Position numbers and translations under genes: made by a program. From positions 124,001 to 188,000 of the forward strand of contig JAPTJF010000017.1 in assembly GCA_029339195.1 (NCBI GenBank): a DNA stretch of 64,000 nt, given 5' to 3'. The stretch is from Micractinium sp. NFX-FRZ (taxonomy: Eukaryota > Chlorophyta > Trebouxiophyceae > Chlorellales > Chlorellaceae). Each line of letters begins with the position of its first letter. Position 1 is the stretch's first letter. The notes below the pieces were generated by a model. It was not told where the DNA came from. It saw only the letters and a list, made by a program, of their open reading frames with translations, and did not search any database. Positions 55,201 to 64,000 of this stretch are shown here, piece by piece.

Positions 55201-57192
55201 TCGAGGATGGCACGCTGCCCTTCCTCAGCATCATGTCGCTGCAGCAAGGGTGAGCCTTGGGGGAACAGGGCAATGCTAATGGGGAAGTGGGGGGGCATGG
55301 CAAGGGCGCTGCCACAGGGTGGAGACTTCCTCAGCATCATGGCAGCAGGGGCGAGCAGGAGGGAGCAGGAGGGAGCAGGGCAAAGCAAAGAGAGAGGGGA
55401 AGGCACGCAAGGGCGCTGCCGCAGGGGCGAGGGTTTTGGGGCGGGAGTGGCAGCAGGGGGGAGCCTTGGCTTATTGGTGACTGGTGGGCTGCCAGCTGCA
55501 GCCAGCACCTAGCTGGGCACGCACTCCAGCCTGGGCAGGGTGAGACGGGGAGGGAGGAGGGAAGCAAGGAGGGCCGCAGCCTGCCATGGCACGCCACCAG
55601 GCACAGCCCAGCTGGGCACAGTCCAGCAGGGCACGACCGCACAAGCATGCCCGTCTCCCCTCCTCCTCCCCCGGCACACCCCTCTGCCCCAGGCTGGACG
55701 TGTTTCAGCAGCTGGAGGGATTGCAGGCTCTAACATTCCTTTCTTCTTTCTTCCCGCTCCTCTCTTTTGCCAGGCTGGACGTGTTTCAGCGGCTGGGCGG
55801 TATGGCCGCCATCGAGCGCCACACCTCGGCGCTGCGGGCCTGGACCTACGGCCAGCTGTCGGCGTTGCGCCACAGCAACGGGGCGCCGCTGGTGCGCATC
55901 TTTGGGCGGCACCACTGGCCCAATGCACGGGAGGTACAGGGCGCGACGTTCAACTTCCAGATTCTCATGCCCAACGGCACGGTGAGCCGGTGAATGGTGG
56001 TGGTGGGGAAGGGAGAACAGCATGCTTGTGTGTTTTGTTGTGTGTGAGTGGGGGGGTGCCGATGTGCTGTGCTGCACAATTTGGGCTGCATTTGTGGCCC
56101 AATACACCGGGGTGCATGGCGCAGAGGAGATGGGAGAGGAGTCTGCCAGGGTAATATTTGTGCGGGGAGGCAGGGGCGGAGCAAGTCATGAAGGTATGAC
56201 GGGGGCGGTACGCCCGCCGACCATGTCCCGCGATGCTTACCTGCTCATGTTCCCGCCCGCCTGCCCGCCGCAGGTGTTCAGCTACCGCAGGGCCGCCACT
56301 GTGCTGGCTGAGGCCGGCTTCTCCCTGCGCTGCGGCTGCACCTGCAATCCGGGGGCCTGTTACGGTGAGGGGGCGGTGCGGGGAGGAGGCGAGGGAGACG
56401 AGCGGGCACCTCTGCATGCACTTGTGCCACAGCGCGCCAGGCTGTGCATGTTGTCATTGGCCCACTACGTACAAGCCTCTTTCTGTTTAAAGACCTCTTC
56501 CTTATTTTAACCCTCTGATTCAGGCTTCTTGGGAGTGCGGGATGAGGAAGTGAAGGCGGCTGCTGAGCTGGCCCGAGACAACTTCAGGTCAGCTGGTCAA
56601 AACTCTTGGTCAAATTGGGCAGGCTGGGGGGCAGGGTCACAGGGTGGTTGTTGTATGCAACTGGGCAGGCTGCGGGGCAGGTTCACAGGGGTGTTGTGCC
56701 TGCACTGCTCCCGTGTTGCGCAAACGAAGCGTGCAGGCCCCCCCCCAAAGCATCACTCCTCGACACCCCGTGCATGCCCACCCTCTCTGCAGCGACTGGG
56801 AGTGGGTGTGGGTGAGGCGCAGCCGCTTGGAGGATGGCACAAGCACCGCCACCGGCGGTGCCCTGGCTGCCGCCGGCACGGGGGATGGCCAGATGGTGAA
56901 GCTTCCCCTGGGCTCCCTGCGGGCCTCCCTGGGCTACATGGCACGCTACGAAGACGTCCAAGCCCTAGTCAACTTCCTGAAAGCTCACTACACAGACCGC
57001 GCCTCTGATGATGTCACCCTTGCTGACGTGGCTGCCAGCTTGGCGGCAGCGGGCCTGGGAGAGGGGCCTCGCGAGGCAGGCGGTGGCCACGGCGGCAGCG
57101 ACGATGGTGATGGTTTGCTCAGGCGGCAGCAGCGGCGGCTTGAGCGGCTGAGCCGGGTGGCACCCGAGGTGTCAGGCCCCGGCTGGTGCTGA
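52252..57192 (+). CDS. Molybdenum-cofactor-sulfurase-like PLP enzyme (NifS-like, no MOSC domain)
   Basis: Eleven exons: 52252-52404, 52679-52771, 53041-53169, 53519-53980, 54157-54305, 54582-54653, 55115-55249, 55774-55981, 56274-56364, 56524-56587, 56793-57192; 651 aa. Aminotransferase class V fold as in the N-terminal half of MoCo sulfurase: LEYTGSTLYWNSQVQ, GNPHSSNPSS, WTRSGTGALRELGE, LVDAAAF, FYKLFGYPTGVGAWV (Lys of YKLFG is the PLP lysine) and LRCGCTCNPGACYG (the conserved Cys loop). Residues 1-26 look like a cleavable signal peptide rather than the cytosolic start of ABA3. No C-terminal MOSC domain; the end is a Gly/Arg-rich tail. It likely acts as a cysteine desulfurase on an unknown acceptor. 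ATG 52252 opens the first exon that splices in phase. A Ser/Gly/Glu insert of about 60 residues sits in exon 4. Confidence 0.9.
52515..52617 (+). repeat. Intronic tandem duplication, about 50 bp
   Basis: CCAGTACTCCATTGCTC and following bases at 52515-52559 recur at 52569-52617, in the first intron of the MoCo-sulfurase-like gene. Confidence 0.9.
54898..55170 (+). repeat. MoCo-sulfurase-like exon 7 acceptor in three copies
   Basis: The real exon start (GCAG then GAAGGTGTACTGGGG at 55115) has an upstream copy with intact GCAG at 55010 (GAAGGTGTACTGGAGG, then GTTCCTGGCCACCTCCC) and a decayed third copy around 54915-54980. The 105-bp step is a multiple of 3 and open, so the upstream site would add 35 residues in frame. 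Confidence 0.9.
55691..55800 (+). repeat. MoCo-sulfurase-like exon 8 acceptor duplicated, in frame
   Basis: CCAGGCTGGACGTGTTTCAG occurs at 55690 and at 55771. The two acceptors are 81 bp apart (27 codons) with an open frame between them. Confidence 0.95.
56616..56697 (+). repeat. Intronic 36-bp tandem duplication
   Basis: TGGGCAGGCTGGGGGGCAGG at 56616 recurs with few changes at 56662, in the last intron of the MoCo-sulfurase-like gene. Confidence 0.85.
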
Positions 57193-58599
57193 GGCCCGTG
57201 CAACACTGATTGAACCCTGGCAAGGGGAGGCGGGCCCACGGTTCCCTCCTGGGCCCTTCAACTGCTGCTGGGCAATCCCCAACCCTCTCTACACTGCACA
57301 GATAGCATGCTAATTTGCTGCATGTTAGCTGCGTGAATATTGAAGACCCTCTCTCTGCGTGTGACCCCTGCCTGCTGAGCGTGCTTTTGTTACAAACGGA
57401 TCTGAGACACAGAGGGTGGGGTGCGTGGGGTGGGGGGAGGGTACAGCCGGGGCAAGGAGCATGAAATGCTGCGCGGGACGCCACGAAATACAGGGGAGGG
57501 CAGGGGGGGTGCCTGGAGGCCAAGCAAGCAGGCCAGCGCGGCGGGCGTGCCCCCTCGCCTCCCCCCCAAGAGAGGGATACAAGCGAGACACAGGGGGACC
57601 CCTGGGCGGCGGGAAAACGGGGCTGAGACGCTACTCTCTCTACGTATCAACAACAGGGCAGGGGGGAGTGGACAAAAGATAGGTACGAGGGTGGGTGGGC
57701 CTGGGGGGGAGGGGCCTGTTTCTACAGACAGTTGGGACAGGGGACAGCCAAAACTGGGCGGCAGCGGGGGAGGCGAATAAGGGAGCCTATGCTGCCGCCC
57801 CAGCCCGTGCGGGTGCTGTGGCAGGGGAGGAGCAATGGGGGGGCAGACATACAAGACCTGGGAGGGGCGGGGTGGGTTTGTTTTGGAGAGTGGGGGGCGC
57901 TGCCTGGAGAGGGGAAAAGCAGGGCACGAGGCCGGGCGAGGGGTTCAGTGTGGCGTTCATACAGAGGCGGGCGTCGGCATGGCAGGTTGCGTGCGGGGCA
58001 CAGGGGTGGGTGTGCGGGAGGGGTGGGCGCAGTGCTGCGATTTCGGTGGTCGGTGCAAAAGTCGTCGCTAGGCTAAGGGTGGTGTAGCGGGCGGCAGGTG
58101 CAGGCGGGGGGGGGGGGGAGCGCGAGCCGGCAGGGGGCCTGGGCAGGCCCAGTGCTGGGGTGTTGCACATACATGAAAGGGAGAAGGGGGGTCAGAGAGA
58201 GAGAGAGAGAGGCCCCGGGCGGCAGCGCACCCCAGGTTGCAGCCAAGCCTGGGGTCGCGGCCACCGCCAGAGGCAGCCTGAGGGGCGGCGCACCCCGCAG
58301 CACCCCTGGGCCACAGAGGAATCTGAGAGCTCACTTGCGCTGCCCGGGGCGCACCCCCAGAGGAGGGGCAGCTGCGGGTTCCCCGCACAGGAGCCTGAGA
58401 GCGCGAGAGGCGGGCCTCAAAACCTCGGCCGGGGTTGGCGCACGTCGGGCAGACCCCTTTGCAGGGCGAACCGGCGGCCAATTGCGGCACCTGGCATGCA
58501 GATGCCTTCCAAGGACCCCCAGCCAGAACGGGGCTCGCGTCGACCCCCAGCCCATGCAGCGGGGCCTGAACCTCGAGGGCTCTTCACACCTCGGGCTGT
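57193..58599. other. Convergent intergenic region, 1.4 kb
   Basis: G-rich on +, no recognised gene. Probably overlapping 3' UTRs of the MoCo-sulfurase-like and nuclease genes. Confidence 0.45.
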
Positions 58600-61500
58600 T
58601 CACATCTCGGGTGCGATCTCCGAGGAGGACAGCTGCTGCGCTTTGCGCAGCGCCTTGAACTCGTCCCGCAGCCGCGCCGCCTCGTCGTACCGCGCATCCT
58701 CGATGGCCGTCTCCATCGCCACCACCAGGCTGCACATCATAGGAGAAAGAGGCGGGCACACACTCAGCGGGCATGGCACTGAATGATGGCGGTATGTGAG
58801 AGCGGGCCTCGTTACGCCGCGCATCCTCGCTGCCCACCGTCGCCAATGCCACCACCAGGGCTGCTCGGGAAGAAGAGTGCAGCGGGTCGAGGAGAGGGGC
58901 TCAGGTGGGAGGGTCGGGGGAAACGGGAGTGTGTGAATCTTCCCCCACCCTCCCCCAATCTACCAGATTGAAGGGGCTCGCCTCTGCCCGCCCCCGGCCT
59001 TCCCCCACTCCCCCGATATCGGCGCCCGTAATGACGCTGATGATGAACCCACGCCTGCCTCATTGTGCACTGCTGTGCTCCCCACCTCAGTGCTCTATCG
59101 CAGGCCAGGATCTTGTCTATCTGGTCACGCAGCCTGCAGGGGGGGCAGGCAGGGGGCAGGTGCATGAGCGGCGAGGCGAGAGCAGGATCTTGTCCAGACC
59201 TGGTAAAGCAGGCTGCAGGACCTGGTGTGAGGCGGGAGCAGCAGGCATGGAAAGGGCAGGGTGATTCCGTCTGTAGCCCACAGCCAGCGGGGGCTCTGGA
59301 TGAGAGACACGGAGCGGGGTGCAGGAGGGGCGCGCCATGCTGCCACCCTATGCGCACCCACCCTCCATCACCACACCCACAGCCGAGCAGCAACCCAGCC
59401 ACCCCTCCCACAAGTCACAAGAAAGCACGATGCCACGCCACTCACGCCGTGGCGTCCTCAAACCGCTCCTCTGCGATGGCCAGCTGCAGCTGCAGCTTGT
59501 GCATGATGGTGGGGTCGCTGTACGCCATGATCTCCTCCCTGCACAGCAGGGGCACAGCAGGCACAGCACGGCAGGGGCGCACACAACGTCAGAATGCGCC
59601 AGGGTGCCTGCATCTTTAGCATGCATGGAGGAGGGGGCGCTGTAGGCCATGATCTCCTCCCTGCACAGATCACAGCAGGGGCACAGCATGGCAGGGGCGC
59701 ACACGCACAGATGCGAATGCGTCAGGGCGGCCGCAGCACAGGTCCGGAACGTGGAGCGCCGGCCCTCGGGTCCCCCAGAACAATGCGCACTGAAAACTGC
59801 GCACCCATCAGCGCCCCGCACCCACCCACCCACCCACCATGCACCCAGACACCCACCTGCAGCTGCGCACCACCTCCGCGTGGTGCTCCCCGCTGCCGCT
59901 GCCGCCGTTGGTGGGCCCCTCCTGGTAGGACTGCACCGGGTGGCCCATCTTGGCCGCCACCTCCTGCAGCAGGGCGAGGAAAGCAAACTAGCGGTGTTGC
60001 TGGGCAGGGGCCAGGGGGCACAGGCAGGGCCAGGAAAGGGGAAATAGTGGAATTGCTGAGCAGGGGGCAGGGGGCACAGGCAGGGCGAGGAAGGCGAACC
60101 GGCGGTGTTGCTGGGCCGCCCTTGATGTGGGGCCACCGGGTGCTCCCATCGTGGGTAGGGGCGCAGCCCCGCCAGGGGCACGGCGCAGGGGACACAACAG
60201 CACAATCCAGCGCACGTGCCCCACCGGCACGCAGAAGGCTGACATTGCACAAGCTGGGCCTTGCCAGCCCAGCCTGGTAGCCCAGCCTGCCAGTCCAGCC
60301 TGCCGGAACAGCTCAAGCTGCAGGCTCAAGCGCACCTTGTTCACATAAATGGCCGCCCCAAACCGCACCGCCAGGTTGACCGCATCTGCGGGTTGATCGG
60401 GCAGCAATTGAAGCAGGTTCAGCGGTCAGAAGCAGGCAGGCGGCACAAGCAGAGCAGGAGCGGCGCTGCTGCCGTGCGGTTCAGTGGTGAGCACAGGGAG
60501 GCGCAGCTGATCCTGCCCTCTGCCTGCCCCTGCGCGGCCAGCCTCCTGGTGAGGAGCTGGCAACACATGTGTGTGTACAGGCCCCCCCAGCAGTGCTGCT
60601 GCGCCGCCTGCCGCTGCCATCCACACCCGGCCCCATCAAGCTGCACCCAGCTGCCACTCCGGTTTCACAAAGCAGCCACCCACTGCTGCACACACACGCC
60701 CACTGTGACACCGACCCACCCGAGGGCCGCGCATCCACGTCCACCTCCGCTGCAAACGATGAGTCGGCGCCCCCGTCCTGCTGCTGCTGCTGCTTGATGC
60801 CGCGGGCGCGCGCCAGGTGCACGCGCGCGTGGTACGTGTTGCCCACCAGAGCGGTGATGCGCACCTGGAGGGAAGCGAGCCAGTAGCAGGGACGTGCACG
60901 TGATGAGGGGCCGGGTGAGGCCCGAAAGGGAGCATATGGGGCTCGGTGGGTGAAGCCATCACCCACGTCTGTACAACGAGAACTTGACCAGGCCCCGGCG
61001 CTGCCAACCAGCGCCCGCCAGCCAGCCCCTGCACCCACCTCCACCACATGTATCGCCTGCTGTCTCACCTTGGTGACCCTGAATCCCAGCACCTCCAGCG
61101 TGTTCTTCATCAAATCATGGGTCAGGGGGCGCAGCTGCAGGGGGCGGGCAGCAGGGCAGGGTCGGCGGGCACGTGATAAGGGCAAGGTGCAAGCGTTTGG
61201 TAAGAAACGGAGCAGCCGCGGCCACAGAAGGCGGCGCCGCAGCGCTGCAAGCTGGTTTGAGTGTGAACAAGCAGCGAGCAGGCAGTGGGCCTGCTGCCAT
61301 CCGCTGCACCTTGCTGCCCATCAGCGGCCAGCAGGCACCCAGCGCCCAGCACACGCTCCCAGCAGGCACCGCACTTACCGTCGGCTTCTTGTTGATCTCC
61401 TTGACCAGGTTGGCGCACTCAAACTCCCCAATGTACACCTGCGACAGGCAACCAAGGGTGGGGCAGTGTCGGTGGGGGGCTACCCCGGCAGCGGCGTGAG

Positions 61501-62005
61501 CGCAGCGCGTGAGCTCGGCTGCACCCGGCGGGGCTCACCGGCAGCAGCGAGTGCGTCTCCTTCAGCTTCAGCAGCACAATGTGCCCATACTTCTCGGTGG
61601 CCTTCACCCTGCATAGCGACAGGGGCGGTCAAATGAGCACGGGAGGGCCGCGGCAAGCCAAGCACCAGGTGGGGCGGGCGGGCGGGCGGGCGGCAGACGG
61701 GGCTCTGACCCCCAGTGCGACCGCTCCCCCCGCGCTTGGGCGGTGCTCATAGTGGCTGCACGGCACGCCCACGGCCTCAGGCAGCGCGCCGGGGGTCTCG
61801 GCTTTGCGCAGAGCCCCAGCTCGATCCAGCCTCACTCTGCAATAACAGCCTCCTCGTAGTTGTTCAGGTCGAAGTCCGAGACTGCTCGGGTTGTCACCAG
61901 GCCCCGGCTTCGCCGTGCCGCTGCAGCAGGGCCACGCTTCAAGGCCACTTGGCTGCGCCGGCCTGCCGGCAGCACTGCACGCGTCAGCTGCACGGCCAGA
62001 GGCAT
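58600..62005 (-). CDS. BBD1: Bifunctional nuclease, BBD type (DUF151 + UVR)
   Basis: Ten minus-strand exons: 62005-61836, 61608-61539, 61438-61379, 61134-61069, 60864-60720, 60385-60336, 59963-59857, 59538-59446, 59133-59086, 58729-58600; 312 aa. Residues 1-42 (Arg/Ala-rich, ending VTTRAVSDFD) look like a plastid transit peptide. The DUF151 domain spans about 57-185: KATEKYGHIVLLKLKE, ECANLVKEINKKPT, RPLTHDLMKNTLEVLGFRV, ITALVGNTYHARV, VDARPSDAVNLAVRFGA and IYVNK. A UVR motif ends the protein (MEDARYDEAARLRDEF-like: AIEDARYDEAARLRDEFKAL). Arabidopsis BBD proteins degrade RNA and single-stranded DNA and affect ABA and defence responses. A poly-Gln insert (QQQQQDGGADS) interrupts DUF151. First ATG in the exon frame was taken as start. 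Divergent from the last gene (293 bp). Confidence 0.93.
58684..58862 (-). repeat. BBD last-exon acceptor duplicated
   Basis: Plus-strand sequence GTACCGCGCATCCTCG to CCACCACCAGG (58687-58729, the real exon start) recurs at about 58812-58859 as TTACGCCGCGCATCCTCG to CCACCACCAGGG, upstream in transcript order. Confidence 0.85.
59100..59222 (-). repeat. BBD exon 9 acceptor duplicated
   Basis: AGGATCTTGTCTATCTGGT to CAGCCTGCAGG (59107-59139) has a decayed copy AGGATCTTGTCCAGACCTGG to CAGGCTGCAGG (59183-59219). Confidence 0.8.
59490..59740 (-). repeat. BBD exon 8 start and acceptor duplicated, about 120 bp unit
   Basis: CCATGATCTCCTCCCTGCAC with flanks at 59524 recurs at 59646. Similarity extends over about 110 bp on either copy, offset 122 bp, so using the extra acceptor would shift frame. 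Confidence 0.9.
59967..60114 (-). repeat. Intronic tandem array, about 55-bp unit, 2.6 copies
   Basis: Units begin near 59970, 60023 and 60080 with CAGGGC(G/C)AGGAA, then AATTGCTG or GTGTTGCTG and a GGGGGCACAGG end. The array abuts the acceptor of BBD exon 7. Confidence 0.85.
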
Positions 62006-62298
62006 TTTGGTGAGTTTCGAACAGCAGGGCAGCGCCAGGAGGAGCAGGATCACTCTCGGGCTCGGCTTTGCCAGCTCGCCGCATCATGAAATGCTCAAAA
62101 TGCCTCGCTCCCGCAACCCCTCTGCTTCGGAAACTCGCTGCACTGCTGTAAACGGCGGTCTGATCGCCTTAAACCACCGCGTGTCGCCGCCCTGACAGCT
62201 GCCGACCCCGCTCCACTTCCCGCCGCGCCTCCAGCCTCGGACAGCTTCAAAGGGCGCCCTTCGTCCCCGCGACAATCGAAAGGTTGGAGACGGTCAGC
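62006..62298. promoter_or_regulatory. Divergent 5' region, 293 bp
   Basis: Lies between the BBD start (minus) and the last gene's start (plus). Presumed bidirectional promoter; no box recognised. Confidence 0.45.
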
Positions 62299-64000
62299 AT
62301 GGCGCTCCGCTTGCTGCCGGTGCTGCTGGCAGCAGCGGCGGTGGCGGTGGGTGGCGGCGCCGCGGTGCGCGCGTCCCCCCTGGGAGAGCACTTTGGCAGC
62401 AGCGGCTCCAGACCCCGTGGCATGCTGCAGGCGAGTGCTGCATGATGCTGCCTGATGCAATTTTTCATGCGATTGTGTTGCCGCGGTCGTGATGGAGGGT
62501 GGCGGGATGACCGCGGGTCGCTGGGCGGGAAGCTAGTCTTCTGGTCGAAAGTTGGCGTGGGCCTTGGCGCGTGCAGAGTCACTGTCTGCCTGCTGACCCT
62601 GCTTCGGTGCTTAGTTGGGGCCGCAGTGATGAGATGGCATACCTTGAAACCTTGCGCGGACAGCGCGCCAGTCGCCAGCAAGCCTCGCCTGCCCCCTGCC
62701 CCCCCTGCTTGCCTGCACTCCTTGCAGCCCACAGCAGCATGTGAACCTGGACTATGCACCCCACCAACCGTCGCCATTCTCACTGCATCAGCCATTGCAA
62801 TTATACCACTGTGCCACATCGCCCTTCCCGCAGCAGGTGGTGAAGCTTGATGATGGCACTGTGATCCAAGCGGAAGAGTTCCCCGGCCCCCCTAAGGCCT
62901 CTGCCCTGCCCCACCTCTTCACCAGCGCTGCCGTGGAGGTGCACTGCCCCGCCCACCGGGTAGGTCTGGGGTGGGGGCGAGGCGATGTGGGGGGTCCAGG
63001 GAAGGGGGCAGGTCGCCATAGGGGCTGGCAAAGCATGTGCAAACAGATGTTGTGAGCCCCAAAGTGCTGCTAACAGGCGCAGGCAGGGGCATTGGCTGCT
63101 GCCGTCTGCACTGACTGCTTTTGGTCAGTTGAGCAGTCAGCAGTGGTTGGGCCCGTGAGGTGTAGCGTGTCGCAAGCATGTTCCGCCGCTGTACCCCCCG
63201 TTTCTGTTGCCTGCCTCGCGAAATTCCCACGGTCAGCCCCTGCTGCGCCATCACGCCACATGCGCCCCTTCCCCCCTCCCCACACCCAACGCTTGCTTCC
63301 TTGCTCCAGGAGTTTGCGGTGTACACCGGGTCCAGCATGTCGCAAGTGCGGGCCGCCTACGAGCGCGGCGACGCCGCCTGGTGCGGCCTGGCGCACTGGC
63401 TGCGCGAGTCGCCCAACTGCTCGGTGCCGATCGCCCCCTACGGCACCACCTTTGTGGCGGTGGCCAAGCCGCGCAGCTGGATGGCAGGTGGGCGGGGTGT
63501 TGGGGGCGGTTGTGGGGGGGCAGCCGGGTGAGGGCAGGGGCGCCCAATCTGCGGCAGTGGCGAAGCGGTGCAGCTGGACGGCAGGTGGGTGTGGGGTTTG
63601 TGAGGGCAGCATAGCTGGCTGGCTGGCTGGCTTGGCAGGTGGGGCGGGCACTAGAATGGCTGAGGGCGAGCGCAGGTGGGAGCGCAGGCGTGCAAGGGAG
63701 GAGCACGTGGCTTGGCGGGGCGGCAGCAGGCTTGGGCGCAGCTGTGAGGGGCAGGGCGCACCTGTTGCAGCATGCAGTCGCAGCAGCCGTGCCCAGCCAG
63801 CCTGGCAACCCCGCACCACTGTCCTGCTGTGGTGCACCTGCTGCATATCATTTGCTGTGTATCGCCTGCTGTACACCCACTACCTGTTGTGCAGGCGGCA
63901 GCGGCGAGGCGCACGCGTGCCAGCTTGAGCGGCGTGAGGCGCTGTCTATGGGCCGCATGCTGGCCGCACTGGTTGGCGGCTTCCTGTTCTGGTATGCCGG
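62299..64000 (+). CDS. Signal-peptide membrane protein, 5' part only (runs off the window)
   Basis: Exons 62299-62430, 62834-62959, 63310-63487 and 63895 to the window end; about 180 residues visible. Residues 1-25 are a clear signal peptide (LRLLPVLLAAAAVAVGGGAA). The first intron would use a GC donor (CTGCAG then gcgagt); it joins in phase, but the exact acceptor (62834 or 62837) is open. The lumenal part has VVKLDDGTVIQAEEFPGPP, EVHCPAHREFAVYTGSS, CGLAHWLRESPNCSVPIAPY with four or more cysteines and an NCS sequon. The last exon ends in a hydrophobic stretch MGRMLAALVGGFLFWYA, the first TM segment. The layout (signal peptide, lumenal domain, then TM bundle) recalls nuclear-envelope NEMP/TMEM194 proteins, but this is only a guess. 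Confidence 0.6.
63454..63599 (+). repeat. Exon 3 donor duplicated in the last gene
   Basis: GTGGCGGTGGCCAAGCCG to GGCAGgtgggcgg (63454-63496) recurs as GCGGCAGTGGCGAAGCGG to GGCAGgtgggtgt (63551-63593), 97 bp downstream with an intact donor. The flanking GTGAGGGCAG repeats too. Confidence 0.85.

Noticed and set aside
55586..55993. Open frame continuing upstream of MoCo-sulfurase-like exon 8
   Set aside because: Not a separate gene; it is open because a duplicated in-frame acceptor segment precedes the exon. Kept as a splicing finding instead.

Overview
The window reads as nuclear DNA of a green alga, most likely a trebouxiophyte of the Chlorella type. Evidence: very high GC, genes split into many small exons by short GC-rich GT-AG introns with pyrimidine-rich acceptors, Ala/Gly/Ser/Gln-rich proteins, candidate TGTAA poly(A) signals, and plant-type families (UPF0426, DET2, SHAQKYF MYB, BBD nuclease). 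All gene models were built by hand from in-frame exon joins; each listed exon chain was checked for phase, and uncertain junctions are named.

Layout: 72-3166 (+) exosome subunit RRP45; 3646-9114 and 10443-15671 (+) a tandem pair of receptor-like kinases; 17853-20346 (-) SHAQKYF-class MYB factor; 20433-21166 (+) plastid UPF0426 protein, 86 bp from the MYB start; 21872-25608 (-) Acinus-like splicing protein; 25900-27304 (+) ubiquitin-like/ribosomal protein S27a fusion; 27716-30167 (+) steroid 5-alpha-reductase (DET2-like); 31432-36744 (+) PHD-finger/UBA protein; 38260-40148 (-) uncharacterised, probably nuclear protein; 40815-46644 (+) organelle-type helical-repeat protein; 48225-51900 (-) AAAP amino-acid transporter; 52252-57192 (+) molybdenum-cofactor-sulfurase-like PLP enzyme; 58600-62005 (-) DUF151/UVR bifunctional nuclease; 62299 to the end (+) a partial secretory or membrane protein. 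From 17.8 kb onward most genes lie in divergent pairs with short shared 5' regions (86-670 bp) and convergent 3' ends.

The genes are unrelated housekeeping and signalling functions, not a cluster. RNA metabolism recurs (RRP45, Acinus, S27a, perhaps the helical-repeat protein).

The striking unexplained structure is in the introns. Again and again a 30-130 bp segment covering an exon-intron boundary is present again, degenerate, 60-175 bp away inside the intron. I count about 20 cases in seven genes. Some copies keep usable splice sites, and three sets of duplicated acceptors are in frame, predicting alternative isoforms. One intron present in kinase A but absent from its tandem paralogue contains a decayed copy of the exon that follows it, which looks like intron birth by tandem duplication. 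No tRNA, rRNA, CRISPR array or transposon was recognised.
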